This document shows positions 1 to 5,692 of a stretch of DNA of 5,692 bases, one piece after another. Under the pieces are notes generated by a model. It was not told where the DNA came from. It was given only the letters and a program-made list of their open reading frames with translations, and ran no database searches. Source of the DNA: Phycisphaerae bacterium (lineage in GTDB: Bacteria; Planctomycetota; Phycisphaerae; Phycisphaerales; SM1A02); assembly GCA_002684755.1 (NCBI GenBank), contig NYVS01000155.1:4848-10539 (forward strand). Direction: 5' to 3'. Position 1 is the first letter of the stretch; each line of letters starts with the position of its first letter. Position numbers and translations under genes: made by a program.

Positions 1-857
1 AGGCCGGCCACCAATCCGGCGGTCCGACCGAGATCCCACGCCGCCCTCGCGAGGGCGACCCGGGGGCGAGGGGCCGCTGCGAGCAGGCGGAACACGCCTC
101 GGGCGGCGAACCGAGCGGCGCGGAGGAGGATGCCTGCCCCCATCAGAATGCCCGAGGTTCCTTCGGCGCGGCGGGTGTTGGTCCCCAGTCGATAGGACCG
201 GCGGAACACCCAGCCGAGACGAATGCGTTCGATCGGGTACCACTCCCAGGTCACGGCGTCCTCGGTCCAGATGATCATGTGCCCGGCTTCCCGCACTCGG
301 CGGAAGAAGTCCTTGTCGCTCCCTCCTTCGTGTCGCATCGTCTCGTCAAACCGGAATTCACCGGTTCGGACCACGTCGGCATCGATCATTGCGTTGTGCG
401 TGAAGGCCCATGGTCGCGAGGTTCCGGTGGGGTAGGCGGGCGGTTGGAAGACGCCGCTCGCCGCCGCCCAGGAGGGGGCCTCGAGGGGAAAACGAGGATT
501 CGCCGGACCTGTCACCACGGCCGCCCCCGTCTGGTGTCGCATCCGGCAGAGTGCGGTCAGCCAATCCGGATCGACCGTCTCGTCGTCGTCGAGGAAGGCG
601 ATCGCATCGATTCCGGGATCCGCGAGGGCGATCTCGAGGGTCCGATTCCGGGCGGCGGGAATGCCTGGTTCGGGTTCGAAGGCATGTTGAAGGCTGAGAC
701 TGGTTCGGGGAGGCGTTTTTTTGCTCGGCTCGTCGTTTTCGACCAAGACCACCTCCACTTTGACGCCATCGGGAACCGATATCGACTCCAGCGATTGCAG
801 GAGCCGGGCGAGACCGTCGGGACGACGGCGCGTGATGATGCAGATCGCGATCCGCAT
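1..857 (-). CDS. Family 2 glycosyltransferase, partial (3' end beyond left edge)
   Basis: The minus strand is open from an ATG at 857 down to base 1, giving 285 complete codons with no stop. The protein begins MRIAICIITRRRPDGLARLL, the usual first strand of a GT-A fold. Residues 36-43 (VVLVENDE) occupy the nucleotide-binding position. GIPAARNRTLEIA (65-77) and FLDDDE (88-93) give the DXD-type metal site. WAFTHNAMID (150-159) is followed by the acceptor-loop motif GGSDKDFFRR (178-187) and by WTEDAVTWEW (197-206). These features match a GT2 group found in bacterial exopolysaccharide clusters. The hydrophobic, Arg-rich tail (about 228-285) may bind the membrane, and family members end soon after a similar Gly-rich stretch, so little is probably missing. 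An upstream GGAG with a 6-base spacer supports this start. The donor and acceptor sugars cannot be told from sequence. It is transcribed away from the sulfotransferase operon. Confidence 0.9.
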   Translation of the reverse strand, partial: MRIAICIITRRRPDGLARLLQSLESISVPDGVKVEVVLVENDEPSKKTPPRTSLSLQHAFEPEPGIPAARNRTLEIALADPGIDAIAFLDDDETVDPDWLTALCRMRHQTGAAVVTGPANPRFPLEAPSWAAASGVFQPPAYPTGTSRPWAFTHNAMIDADVVRTGEFRFDETMRHEGGSDKDFFRRVREAGHMIIWTEDAVTWEWYPIERIRLGWVFRRSYRLGTNTRRAEGTSGILMGAGILLRAARFAARGVFRLLAAAPRPRVALARAAWDLGRTAGLVAG

Positions 858-868
858 GGAGGACTCCG
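858..868. promoter_or_regulatory. 11-bp divergent gap with back-to-back ribosome binding sites
   Basis: The whole space between the two divergent start codons reads GGAGGACTCCG. On the plus strand GGAGGA (858-863) lies 5 bases before the TTG at 869. On the minus strand the complement of CTCC (864-867) reads GGAG and lies 6 bases before the ATG at 857. The near-palindrome GGAG-GA-CTCC therefore serves both genes. No promoter fits in this gap, so each gene's promoter, if there is one here, must lie inside the other gene's coding sequence. I could not pick out convincing -35/-10 boxes on either strand. Confidence 0.75.
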
Positions 869-1978
869 TTGACGACCGTTCTTGAGGCTACCACGATCTC
901 CGCTCCCCACGAGACCCCACGGGTCTCGGTGGTGGTCGCGATGTTCGAGCGACTCGAACGTTCGGTGGCTTGTGCGAGAAGCCTGGCGGCGCAGACCATC
1001 GACCTGGCCGAGATCATCTTCGTGGACGATGGATCCGAAGATGGCACGCCGGAGGCGGTGGAAGCGGTCGCCGCTGCATCGAAGATACCGATGCGAGTCG
1101 TCCGAAATCCGCGGAATCTCGGTGCCAATGCCAGTCGCAACCGCGGTGTCTCGCTCGCCTCGGCGCCGCTGATCGCATTCCTTGATTCCGATTGTGAAGC
1201 GGCACCGGACTGGCTCGAAAGACTGGTGGAGCCCTTCGAGTCCGATCCGCGGCTCGGGGCCGGATCCGGTCTCGTGGAGGATGCCTGCGTCGGGAACATC
1301 TGGGAATTGGCGTTCAGCGGGACCCATCGACTCCCGCGCCCGGGGCCCTGCTCGAGAATCACGTCGTGCAATCTCTGCGTTCGACGGTCGCTGATGCCGT
1401 CCGGCGCCTGGGACGAGACCCGTCCCACGCGAAGCGACGGCGGGCGACCCGACATCGCGATATCCGCCCGTTGCGACGAAGAGGGGCTGAATCTGGCGAT
1501 TCGTGCCGCCGGCTGGGGCGTGGAGGCGATCCCGACCGCCCGGGTTCGCCACTTTCATCCCTATTCACGGCGGAGTCTGTTGCGGCAGGCGTGGTTCGGG
1601 GGGTGTTCCGCGGCCGAGATCGTATATCGGTACCGCCTCGGACCGAGACGCGATCTGGGACCGATCGCACTGGCCTGGTTGTTTGTCGGCCTGGTACTGG
1701 TGCTCGGGCCGTTCACGACCTGGTGGCTCGCGTTGCTTCCGGTCGCCATGGCGGCACTCGCGGTCACGGCCATTGCGGGGAATGAACTGTTGAACAAGGG
1801 GAAGACGGTCGGTCGGTTGATCCGGGCATCGCCCGCGCTCGTCGTCTATTACCACGTCCGGCTCGCTGGATTCCTGTTCCGTCGATGGCAGCTCCGCCTC
1901 GGCGGTGCGGGCCTCGACCGGGTCGACCCCACTCGACTCGCGATCGGACTTCCCTCGCCACCGGAGCCCGGCCCGTGA
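869..1978 (+). CDS. Family 2 glycosyltransferase with C-terminal membrane segments
   Basis: A 369-residue inverting GT-A glycosyltransferase. RVSVVVAMFERLERSVACAR (18-37) starts the nucleotide-binding fold. FVDDGSEDGTPEAV (51-64), RNPRNLGANASRNRG (79-93) and FLDSD (104-108) supply the UDP/metal-binding Asp residues, with DSD as the DXD motif. CDEEGLNLAIRAAGWG (202-217) carries the presumed catalytic-base region, followed by the usual PTARVRHFHP (222-231). About 19 residues separate WDE (181-183) from DEEGL, longer than is common in this family. Two hydrophobic segments (about 263-282 and 285-304) and a weaker one (321-337) suggest inner-membrane attachment with the catalytic domain in the cytoplasm. 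TTG at 869 is chosen because GGAGGA ends 5 bases upstream and the next in-frame ATG (941) would remove the first beta strand. It is the first gene of the plus-strand operon, and its stop overlaps the next start in GTGA. The sugar specificity is unknown. Confidence 0.9.
   Translation: MTTVLEATTISAPHETPRVSVVVAMFERLERSVACARSLAAQTIDLAEIIFVDDGSEDGTPEAVEAVAAASKIPMRVVRNPRNLGANASRNRGVSLASAPLIAFLDSDCEAAPDWLERLVEPFESDPRLGAGSGLVEDACVGNIWELAFSGTHRLPRPGPCSRITSCNLCVRRSLMPSGAWDETRPTRSDGGRPDIAISARCDEEGLNLAIRAAGWGVEAIPTARVRHFHPYSRRSLLRQAWFGGCSAAEIVYRYRLGPRRDLGPIALAWLFVGLVLVLGPFTTWWLALLPVAMAALAVTAIAGNELLNKGKTVGRLIRASPALVVYYHVRLAGFLFRRWQLRLGGAGLDRVDPTRLAIGLPSPPEPGP
1963..1966 (+). promoter_or_regulatory. Shine-Dalgarno site setting the flippase GTG start
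   Basis: GGAG lies 8 bases upstream of the GTG at 1975, inside the last codons of the preceding glycosyltransferase. With the GTGA stop/start overlap at 1975-1978, it favours this start over an in-frame ATG at 1885, which would add 30 Arg/Pro-rich residues unlike a flippase N-terminus. Confidence 0.65.
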
Positions 1979-3453
1979 CGCAGGGGATCTCCGGCGATCT
2001 TCCCGGTCGAACTGCCCGGGGTGCGGCGATCATGCTGCTCGCCCGAGGATTCGGGACGGTACTCGCGGTCGCCGCCACTGCGGTGATTGCGCGTTTCGTG
2101 TCGCCCGAGGAGTTCGGCATCGTGGCGATGGTGATCGCGATCCTCGGCATCGCGCGGGTGCTGGAAGAATTCGGCCTCGGTGATGCGGCGATCCAGGCCG
2201 AGCGGATCACGCAAGGCGAAGTCACCTCTCTCGCGATCGTCAACGTGGTCGCCGGGCTGGTACTTACCGCCGGGTTCATGGCGTGCGGACCGCTGGTGGC
2301 GGACTTCTATGATCGCCCGGAGCTCGTCGCGATCTGCCTGGCCCTGGCGCCGCTGTTCATCTTCGCCGCGATCGGGGCCCAGCCCCGGGCGATGATGCGA
2401 CGCGGTTTTCAATTCCGGTCGCTCGCGATCGCACAGACGGTCTCGCTCGTCTGCGCCGCGATCACCGGCATGGTCGCCGCGATCGCGGGTCTTGGCGCGT
2501 GGGCGATCGTCCTGCAGCATCTTGCCGGAGGTGGAGCCCTGGCCGTCGCGAGCTGCATCGCCTCGGGCTGGCGGCCGTGCCGGCCGGCCCCGCTGTCCGA
2601 CATCCGGCCGATGCTTGGTTACGGGTTGAACCTGGGGGCGAGCCAGTTCCTCAACGCCCTGACGCGGAACGTCGACAACATCGTCATCGGGCGATGGGTC
2701 GGGCCCGCGGCGCTCGGGGCGTACGGTCGGGCGTTCCAGTTGATGACCCTTCCATCCACGCAGTTGAATCAGCCGCTGAGCAGTGCGGTCGTGCCGGCGC
2801 TGAGTCGGTTGCAGCGGGACCCCGCTCGTTATCGACGGCTCTACCGATCCAGCGTGGAGGTCATCGCCAGCCTTGCCCTGCCGCTCGCGGTGTTCACCGG
2901 CGTCGCCGCGCCCGCGATGGTCGGCACCCTGCTCGGTCCGGATTGGAGCGAGTCCGTGCCGCTCCTGCGGGCGCTCGCGCCGGCGGGACTCATGGTCTCG
3001 CTGAACGTCGCGACCGGCTGGGTGTATCTCTCGCTGGGAAGGACTGATCGACAACTTCGATGGCGTCTGGTCGGTTCCACGGCGGCGATCACGGGGATGA
3101 TCGCGGGACTTCCCTGGGGAGCCCTGGGGGTCGCGATCGGGTTGAGCACCGCCCGGGTCGTGATGCGGCTGCCCGCGATGATCTACTGCTTTCACGGCAC
3201 ACCGCTGCGGCTCCTCGACGTCGGCGAGGTGATCTGGCGGCCGGTTCTGGCGTCGGTGGCGGCGGGACTGGTGGCATGGTGGCTCGACCCGGCTACGCTG
3301 ATGGATGGATTCAGGCTGCTGCTTCAGCTCGTGATTTTCACCGCCGTCTGGTTGATCGGCATGCTGGCGATCCCCGGAGGAATCGGTCGACTGAGGGAGG
3401 GAGTCCGAATGGTTCGAGGATTGCGAGGAGGGGAGGTCGTCGATGTCGCGTGA
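1975..3453 (+). CDS. Polysaccharide flippase, Wzx/TuaB-like (MOP superfamily, PST family)
   Basis: A 492-residue integral membrane protein of about the usual length for this family, expected to move lipid-linked oligosaccharide across the inner membrane. It is hydrophobic throughout, with about 12 to 14 candidate membrane segments. The N-terminal pattern RGAAIMLLARGFGTVLAVAA (15-34) followed by ARFVSPEEFGIVAM (39-52) is the classic opening of these transporters (R-LG-EFG type). EEFGLGDAAIQ (64-74) is a second family motif. The strongest signature is in the middle: NVDNIVIGRWVGPAALGAYG (232-251), then RAFQLMTLP (252-260), SSAVVPALSRLQRD (269-282), LLGPDW (319-324) and YLSLGRTDRQ (351-360). This resembles WzxC and TuaB more than O-antigen Wzx proteins. 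The start is GTG 1975, overlapping the previous stop by 4 bases. The end overlaps the next gene by 11 bases. Its place between a glycosyltransferase and two sulfotransferases suggests it exports a sulfated glycan; substrate is not readable from sequence. Confidence 0.93.
   Translation: MTQGISGDLPGRTARGAAIMLLARGFGTVLAVAATAVIARFVSPEEFGIVAMVIAILGIARVLEEFGLGDAAIQAERITQGEVTSLAIVNVVAGLVLTAGFMACGPLVADFYDRPELVAICLALAPLFIFAAIGAQPRAMMRRGFQFRSLAIAQTVSLVCAAITGMVAAIAGLGAWAIVLQHLAGGGALAVASCIASGWRPCRPAPLSDIRPMLGYGLNLGASQFLNALTRNVDNIVIGRWVGPAALGAYGRAFQLMTLPSTQLNQPLSSAVVPALSRLQRDPARYRRLYRSSVEVIASLALPLAVFTGVAAPAMVGTLLGPDWSESVPLLRALAPAGLMVSLNVATGWVYLSLGRTDRQLRWRLVGSTAAITGMIAGLPWGALGVAIGLSTARVVMRLPAMIYCFHGTPLRLLDVGEVIWRPVLASVAAGLVAWWLDPATLMDGFRLLLQLVIFTAVWLIGMLAIPGGIGRLREGVRMVRGLRGGEVVDVA
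3432..3436 (+). promoter_or_regulatory. Shine-Dalgarno site for the first sulfotransferase
   Basis: GGAGG lies 6 bases before the ATG at 3443 and sits inside the flippase gene. A near-consensus site at this spacing fixes the sulfotransferase start even though it overlaps the flippase end by 11 bases. Confidence 0.75.
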
Positions 3454-4228
3454 ACCGTTGCTCCGGATCCGTTCCGGGATCGAGAAGCGCCTGCAGCGGT
3501 ACGGCGTCCTGCGGCCGCGGACCCTTCCCGCGTTTCTGGGAATCGGGGCGCAGAAGTCGGGCACGACGTGGTTGCACGCCCGCCTGCAGGAACATCCGTC
3601 GCTCTTCCTTCCGGAAGCGAAGGAGCTGCACTATTTCGACTGGAACTTCCATCGACCGCTCGCTGCGTATGCCCGGGAGTTTCGAACTGCGGGCGATCGG
3701 ATCGCGGGGGAGATCACCCCGGGATATGCGATCCTTCCTGATGATCGGATCGATTTCATCGCCCGTGTGATGCCCGATCTCCGGATCGTCTACCTCATGC
3801 GTGATCCGGTCGAACGTGCCTGGAGCCAGGTGGTGATGAACGCCGTCGAGATCGATGGCGAGGATCCCGCCGCGATGGACGATGCATCCTGGCTCCGTCG
3901 ACTCGGCGAAGACCGGGTTCGTCACCGGGGTGATCATGCCGCCGTGATCGATGCGTGGTCGCGTCGGATCCCTCGGGATCGGATGTTGCTGTGCTGGTTC
4001 GAGGAGATCACGGATGCTCCGGGGGAACTGCTGGCCCGGATCCACGACTTTCTCGGCGTGGAGCAACGCCGTTCCGAGAGCTCCGGAGTGGTGCGACCGG
4101 GAGTCCGCGTTCCCATGCCTCCCGGCGTTCGCGAAGGCCTGGTGGAGATGCTCCGGCCGGAACTGTCGGCGCTGGCGGACCGGTACGAGGGCCGATGTCG
4201 AGACTGGGTCGAAAGGTGGTGCCGATGA
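3443..4228 (+). CDS. PAPS-dependent sulfotransferase, heparan-sulfate-sulfotransferase-like
   Basis: A 261-residue soluble enzyme predicted to transfer sulfate from PAPS to a carbohydrate hydroxyl or amino group. FLGIGAQKSGTTWLHARLQE (31-50) is the 5'-phosphosulfate loop, with Lys38 as the key residue. KELHYFDWN (60-68) closely resembles the catalytic segment of animal heparan sulfate 3-O-sulfotransferases (EVHFFDW), which makes Glu61 the likely catalytic base. GEITPGYAI (89-97) matches the family's E-K-TP-Y motif. RIVYLMRDPVERAWSQV (114-130) is the 3'-phosphate site, with Arg120 and Ser128. HRGDHAAVIDAWSRRIP (161-177), CWFEEITDAPGEL (184-196) and IHDFLGV (200-206) are typical C-terminal elements. 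There is no signal peptide or membrane segment, so it should act in the cytoplasm. The animal-type KGR loop is not seen; VRPGVRVPMP (217-226) lies where such a loop would be. It overlaps the flippase by 11 bases and the next gene by 4. The acceptor is unknown. Confidence 0.9.
   Translation: MSREPLLRIRSGIEKRLQRYGVLRPRTLPAFLGIGAQKSGTTWLHARLQEHPSLFLPEAKELHYFDWNFHRPLAAYAREFRTAGDRIAGEITPGYAILPDDRIDFIARVMPDLRIVYLMRDPVERAWSQVVMNAVEIDGEDPAAMDDASWLRRLGEDRVRHRGDHAAVIDAWSRRIPRDRMLLCWFEEITDAPGELLARIHDFLGVEQRRSESSGVVRPGVRVPMPPGVREGLVEMLRPELSALADRYEGRCRDWVERWCR
4214..4219 (+). promoter_or_regulatory. Shine-Dalgarno-like site for the second sulfotransferase
   Basis: AGGTGG, one base from AGGAGG, lies 5 bases before the ATG at 4225. 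With the ATGA overlap at 4225-4228 it supports this start over an in-frame ATG at 3955 deep inside the previous gene. Confidence 0.55.
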
Positions 4229-5040
4229 CCTCGTTGCATGAACAAGGGCGCCGGTCCGCCTACGAGATTTCTCGCTGGTTGCGTGAGGAACGCCTGGCCC
4301 GCAAAGTCGTGATTCATCCGGATCCGGGTTTCATCCTCGGCATGCAGAAGAGCGGCACATCGGCGGTGGCGGGGCTTCTCGCGCTTCGGACCGGCACGCC
4401 CGTCGCGAGCGATCTCGCCCGCGAATGGAGAAGATGCACCCTCGTACGGGCCTCGAAGAGCGAGCGTGCCTTCGCCCGCTACGTTCGTCGCAATGCGGTG
4501 GACTTCTCCCGCAAGATCGTGAAGGAGCCCGGGCTGACCTTCGTGTTCGACCGGCTCGCGGCCCGATGGCCGGAGGCGCGATCCCTGATCGTGGTCCGCG
4601 AACCGGTCGCGACGATCAGGAGCATCGTCGATCGTCTCGGGCTTCCAGGGGATGTGGATGCGCGAGCGGTCGACATGCTGGAGAAGATTCCGCAGGCGTG
4701 GCATGCGGTGCTCGACAATCGGTGGCTGGATGTCGACTCGGAACACTACATCGACCAGCTCGCGGATCGCTGGTGCATCGCCGCCGAGATGGCCGTCGAA
4801 GCCCGGGAGCATCGAATGACGATCCGATACGAGGACTTCGTCGTCGACAAGGTCGGGGTCCTCGACGAGATTGCCGGTCACTTCGAACTCCCGGTGGTGG
4901 CGGACATCGACGCGTTTCTTGACGTACCTTTCCAACCGCCCGGTCGGCGGGATGATCCGAAGACCGTCTTCGGTCCAAATCTTGATCGAATCGAGCGGCG
5001 AACAGCTCGGCTTTCGCAACGACTCGGATACCAGGCATGA
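4225..5040 (+). CDS. PAPS-dependent sulfotransferase, divergent second copy
   Basis: A 271-residue soluble protein of the P-loop sulfotransferase superfamily. GFILGMQKSGTSAVAGLLAL (35-54) is the PAPS 5'-phosphosulfate loop with Lys42. KIVKEPGLTFVFDRLAARWP (97-116) and the strand LIVVREPVATIRSI (121-134), with Arg125 and Ser133, make up the 3'-phosphate site. IRYEDFVVDKVGVLDEIAGH (200-219) and the tail ARLSQRLGY (261-269) fit the C-terminal half of the family. Outside these motifs I see little likeness to the sulfotransferase just upstream: the KE-H-F catalytic segment is absent, and there is a middle region rich in Arg, Trp and His (about 142-185). It therefore probably acts on a different acceptor or position and does not look like a recent duplicate. 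The start is the ATG in the ATGA overlap at 4225. An upstream in-frame start at 3955 is rejected because it would overlap the first sulfotransferase by 274 bases. The stop overlaps the next gene in ATGA. Confidence 0.85.
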   Translation: MTSLHEQGRRSAYEISRWLREERLARKVVIHPDPGFILGMQKSGTSAVAGLLALRTGTPVASDLAREWRRCTLVRASKSERAFARYVRRNAVDFSRKIVKEPGLTFVFDRLAARWPEARSLIVVREPVATIRSIVDRLGLPGDVDARAVDMLEKIPQAWHAVLDNRWLDVDSEHYIDQLADRWCIAAEMAVEAREHRMTIRYEDFVVDKVGVLDEIAGHFELPVVADIDAFLDVPFQPPGRRDDPKTVFGPNLDRIERRTARLSQRLGYQA

Positions 5041-5692
5041 AATCGAATCCACGAATCCTGCTCGTTGCCGGCGGCTTCCCCCTCGCTTCCGAGACCTTCG
5101 TGCGCGAGCAATGCCTCCAACTCGTCGAACGCGGTGTGGATCTCGAGATCCTCGCCCTTCGGCCCGGCGACGGAACCTGGTCCGAGCGCGAGCGAGCCGC
5201 CGGGATCCCTGACCGGATCCTCCCGGCGAACATCGATCGTCCGACCTGGGCGCGGCTTTCGATGATTCCTCACCGATTCGTCTCACGCGTGCTACGAGAC
5301 CCTGCCTCCGCCTTCGGGGCGCTGCATCCCGCTCGCGGGTGGCGCGGAGTCAGCGGCCAGCTTCTGGAGATCGCCGCCGCCGTGGGGCGAGGGGGCCGGT
5401 ACGACGCGATTCACTGTGAATTCGGTCCGATGGGCCGGATCATGCTGGAGGTGATCGACGCAGGCATCGTCGCCGGTCCGATGTCGGTCGCGTTCTACGG
5501 CTACGACATCACGCGGGAGATCCAGAAGCATGGTGACCAGGTGTACGAGAAGCTCTTCGAACGCGCATCGATTCTTCTCCCCAATTCCGAGTACCTCGCG
5601 ACGAGACTCCGCGATGCCGGAGCGCCGCCGGAGCGGGTCCGGGTGCATCGCCTCGGCATCCGCCTCGAGGACTTTCCATTCGTCGATCGGCG
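5037..5692 (+). CDS. Family 4 glycosyltransferase, WcaL/AmsK-like, partial (3' end beyond right edge)
   Basis: 218 complete codons are visible, covering the N-terminal acceptor domain and the start of the linker of a retaining GT-B glycosyltransferase. ILLVAGGFPLASETFVREQC (7-26) carries the FP-SETF motif typical of colanic-acid WcaL, AmsK and relatives. AIHCEFGPMGRIML (124-137), VAFYGYDITREIQKHG (151-166), ILLPNSEYLATRLRDAG (179-195) and VRVHRLGIRLEDF (201-213) appear in the order expected for that group. Known members are about 400 residues long, so roughly half is missing, including the donor-binding E-x7-E motif. The start is the ATG in an ATGA overlap with the preceding stop. Only a weak GGA (5026-5028) precedes it, so translation probably depends on coupling to the gene upstream. 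It likely adds a sugar to the repeat unit; the identity of that sugar cannot be told. Confidence 0.9.
   Translation, partial: MKSNPRILLVAGGFPLASETFVREQCLQLVERGVDLEILALRPGDGTWSERERAAGIPDRILPANIDRPTWARLSMIPHRFVSRVLRDPASAFGALHPARGWRGVSGQLLEIAAAVGRGGRYDAIHCEFGPMGRIMLEVIDAGIVAGPMSVAFYGYDITREIQKHGDQVYEKLFERASILLPNSEYLATRLRDAGAPPERVRVHRLGIRLEDFPFVDR

Noticed and set aside
712..722. A T7 run on the plus strand as a terminator
   Set aside because: No GC-rich stem precedes it, and it lies within the minus-strand coding sequence.
279..872. A 197-codon plus-strand open frame
   Set aside because: It lies opposite the minus-strand glycosyltransferase, whose family motifs are clear. Its own translation is rich in Gly, Arg and Asp with no recognisable domain.
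358..1455. A 365-codon minus-strand open frame
   Set aside because: It crosses the divergent start region, runs antisense to the plus-strand GT2 and overlaps the minus GT2 in another frame. Ser/Arg/Pro-rich composition typical of GC-rich shadow frames.
1885..1974. An ATG at 1885 as the flippase start
   Set aside because: It would add 30 Arg/Pro-rich residues and overlap the glycosyltransferase by 94 bases. GTG at 1975 has a Shine-Dalgarno and a GTGA overlap.
2400..2500. GCGATCGC octamers resembling the cyanobacterial HIP1 repeat
   Set aside because: Only a few copies are present, at codon junctions in Ala/Ile-rich membrane segments. They fit the general GATC excess and high GC better than HIP1.
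1849..3564. A 571-codon minus-strand open frame
   Set aside because: It is antisense to the flippase. Its Arg/Asp/His/Pro-rich translation has no hydrophobic core or motif, as expected for the reverse of a GC-rich membrane-protein gene.
3955..4224. An ATG at 3955 as the start of the second sulfotransferase
   Set aside because: The extra 90 residues are a shifted reading of the first sulfotransferase. The ATGA overlap at 4225 fits the operon pattern.
3934..5286. A 450-codon minus-strand open frame
   Set aside because: It is antisense to the second sulfotransferase and parts of both neighbours, which all carry clear family motifs; no domain is visible in it.

Overview
The window is fully coding, high-GC bacterial DNA (roughly 64% G+C by eye). 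It holds part of a polysaccharide biosynthesis and export cluster with sulfation genes. No RNA gene, insertion sequence, CRISPR array or terminator is visible. The organism cannot be named from this sequence alone. High GC, tightly packed glycosyltransferase genes and two sulfotransferases would suit a marine or aquatic Planctomycetota (Phycisphaerae-like) genome, but some Proteobacteria would fit too, so this is a weak inference.

Layout: (1) positions 1-857, minus strand: a family 2 glycosyltransferase whose 3' end runs off the left edge. (2) positions 858-868: an 11-bp gap between two divergent start codons, which supplies a Shine-Dalgarno sequence to each strand. (3) positions 869-5692, plus strand: five co-directional genes, each overlapping the next by 4 to 11 bases. 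In order they are a family 2 glycosyltransferase with C-terminal membrane segments (TTG start), a Wzx/TuaB-like flippase of the MOP superfamily (GTG start), a heparan-sulfate-sulfotransferase-like PAPS sulfotransferase, a second and divergent PAPS sulfotransferase, and a WcaL/AmsK-like family 4 glycosyltransferase cut by the right edge.

How they may work together (inference): the glycosyltransferases assemble a lipid-linked oligosaccharide on the cytoplasmic face. The two soluble sulfotransferases add sulfate from PAPS to the glycan or to a precursor, and the flippase moves the unit across the inner membrane for polymerisation and export. The likely product is a sulfated exopolysaccharide or capsule. 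The initiating phosphoglycosyltransferase, the polymerase, the export proteins and PAPS synthesis genes are not in the window.

The components belong to known families. I see no sign of a wholly new system. The points that most deserve a second look are the divergent start region, the unbroken translational coupling, the unlike pair of sulfotransferases, and an apparent strong excess of GATC.
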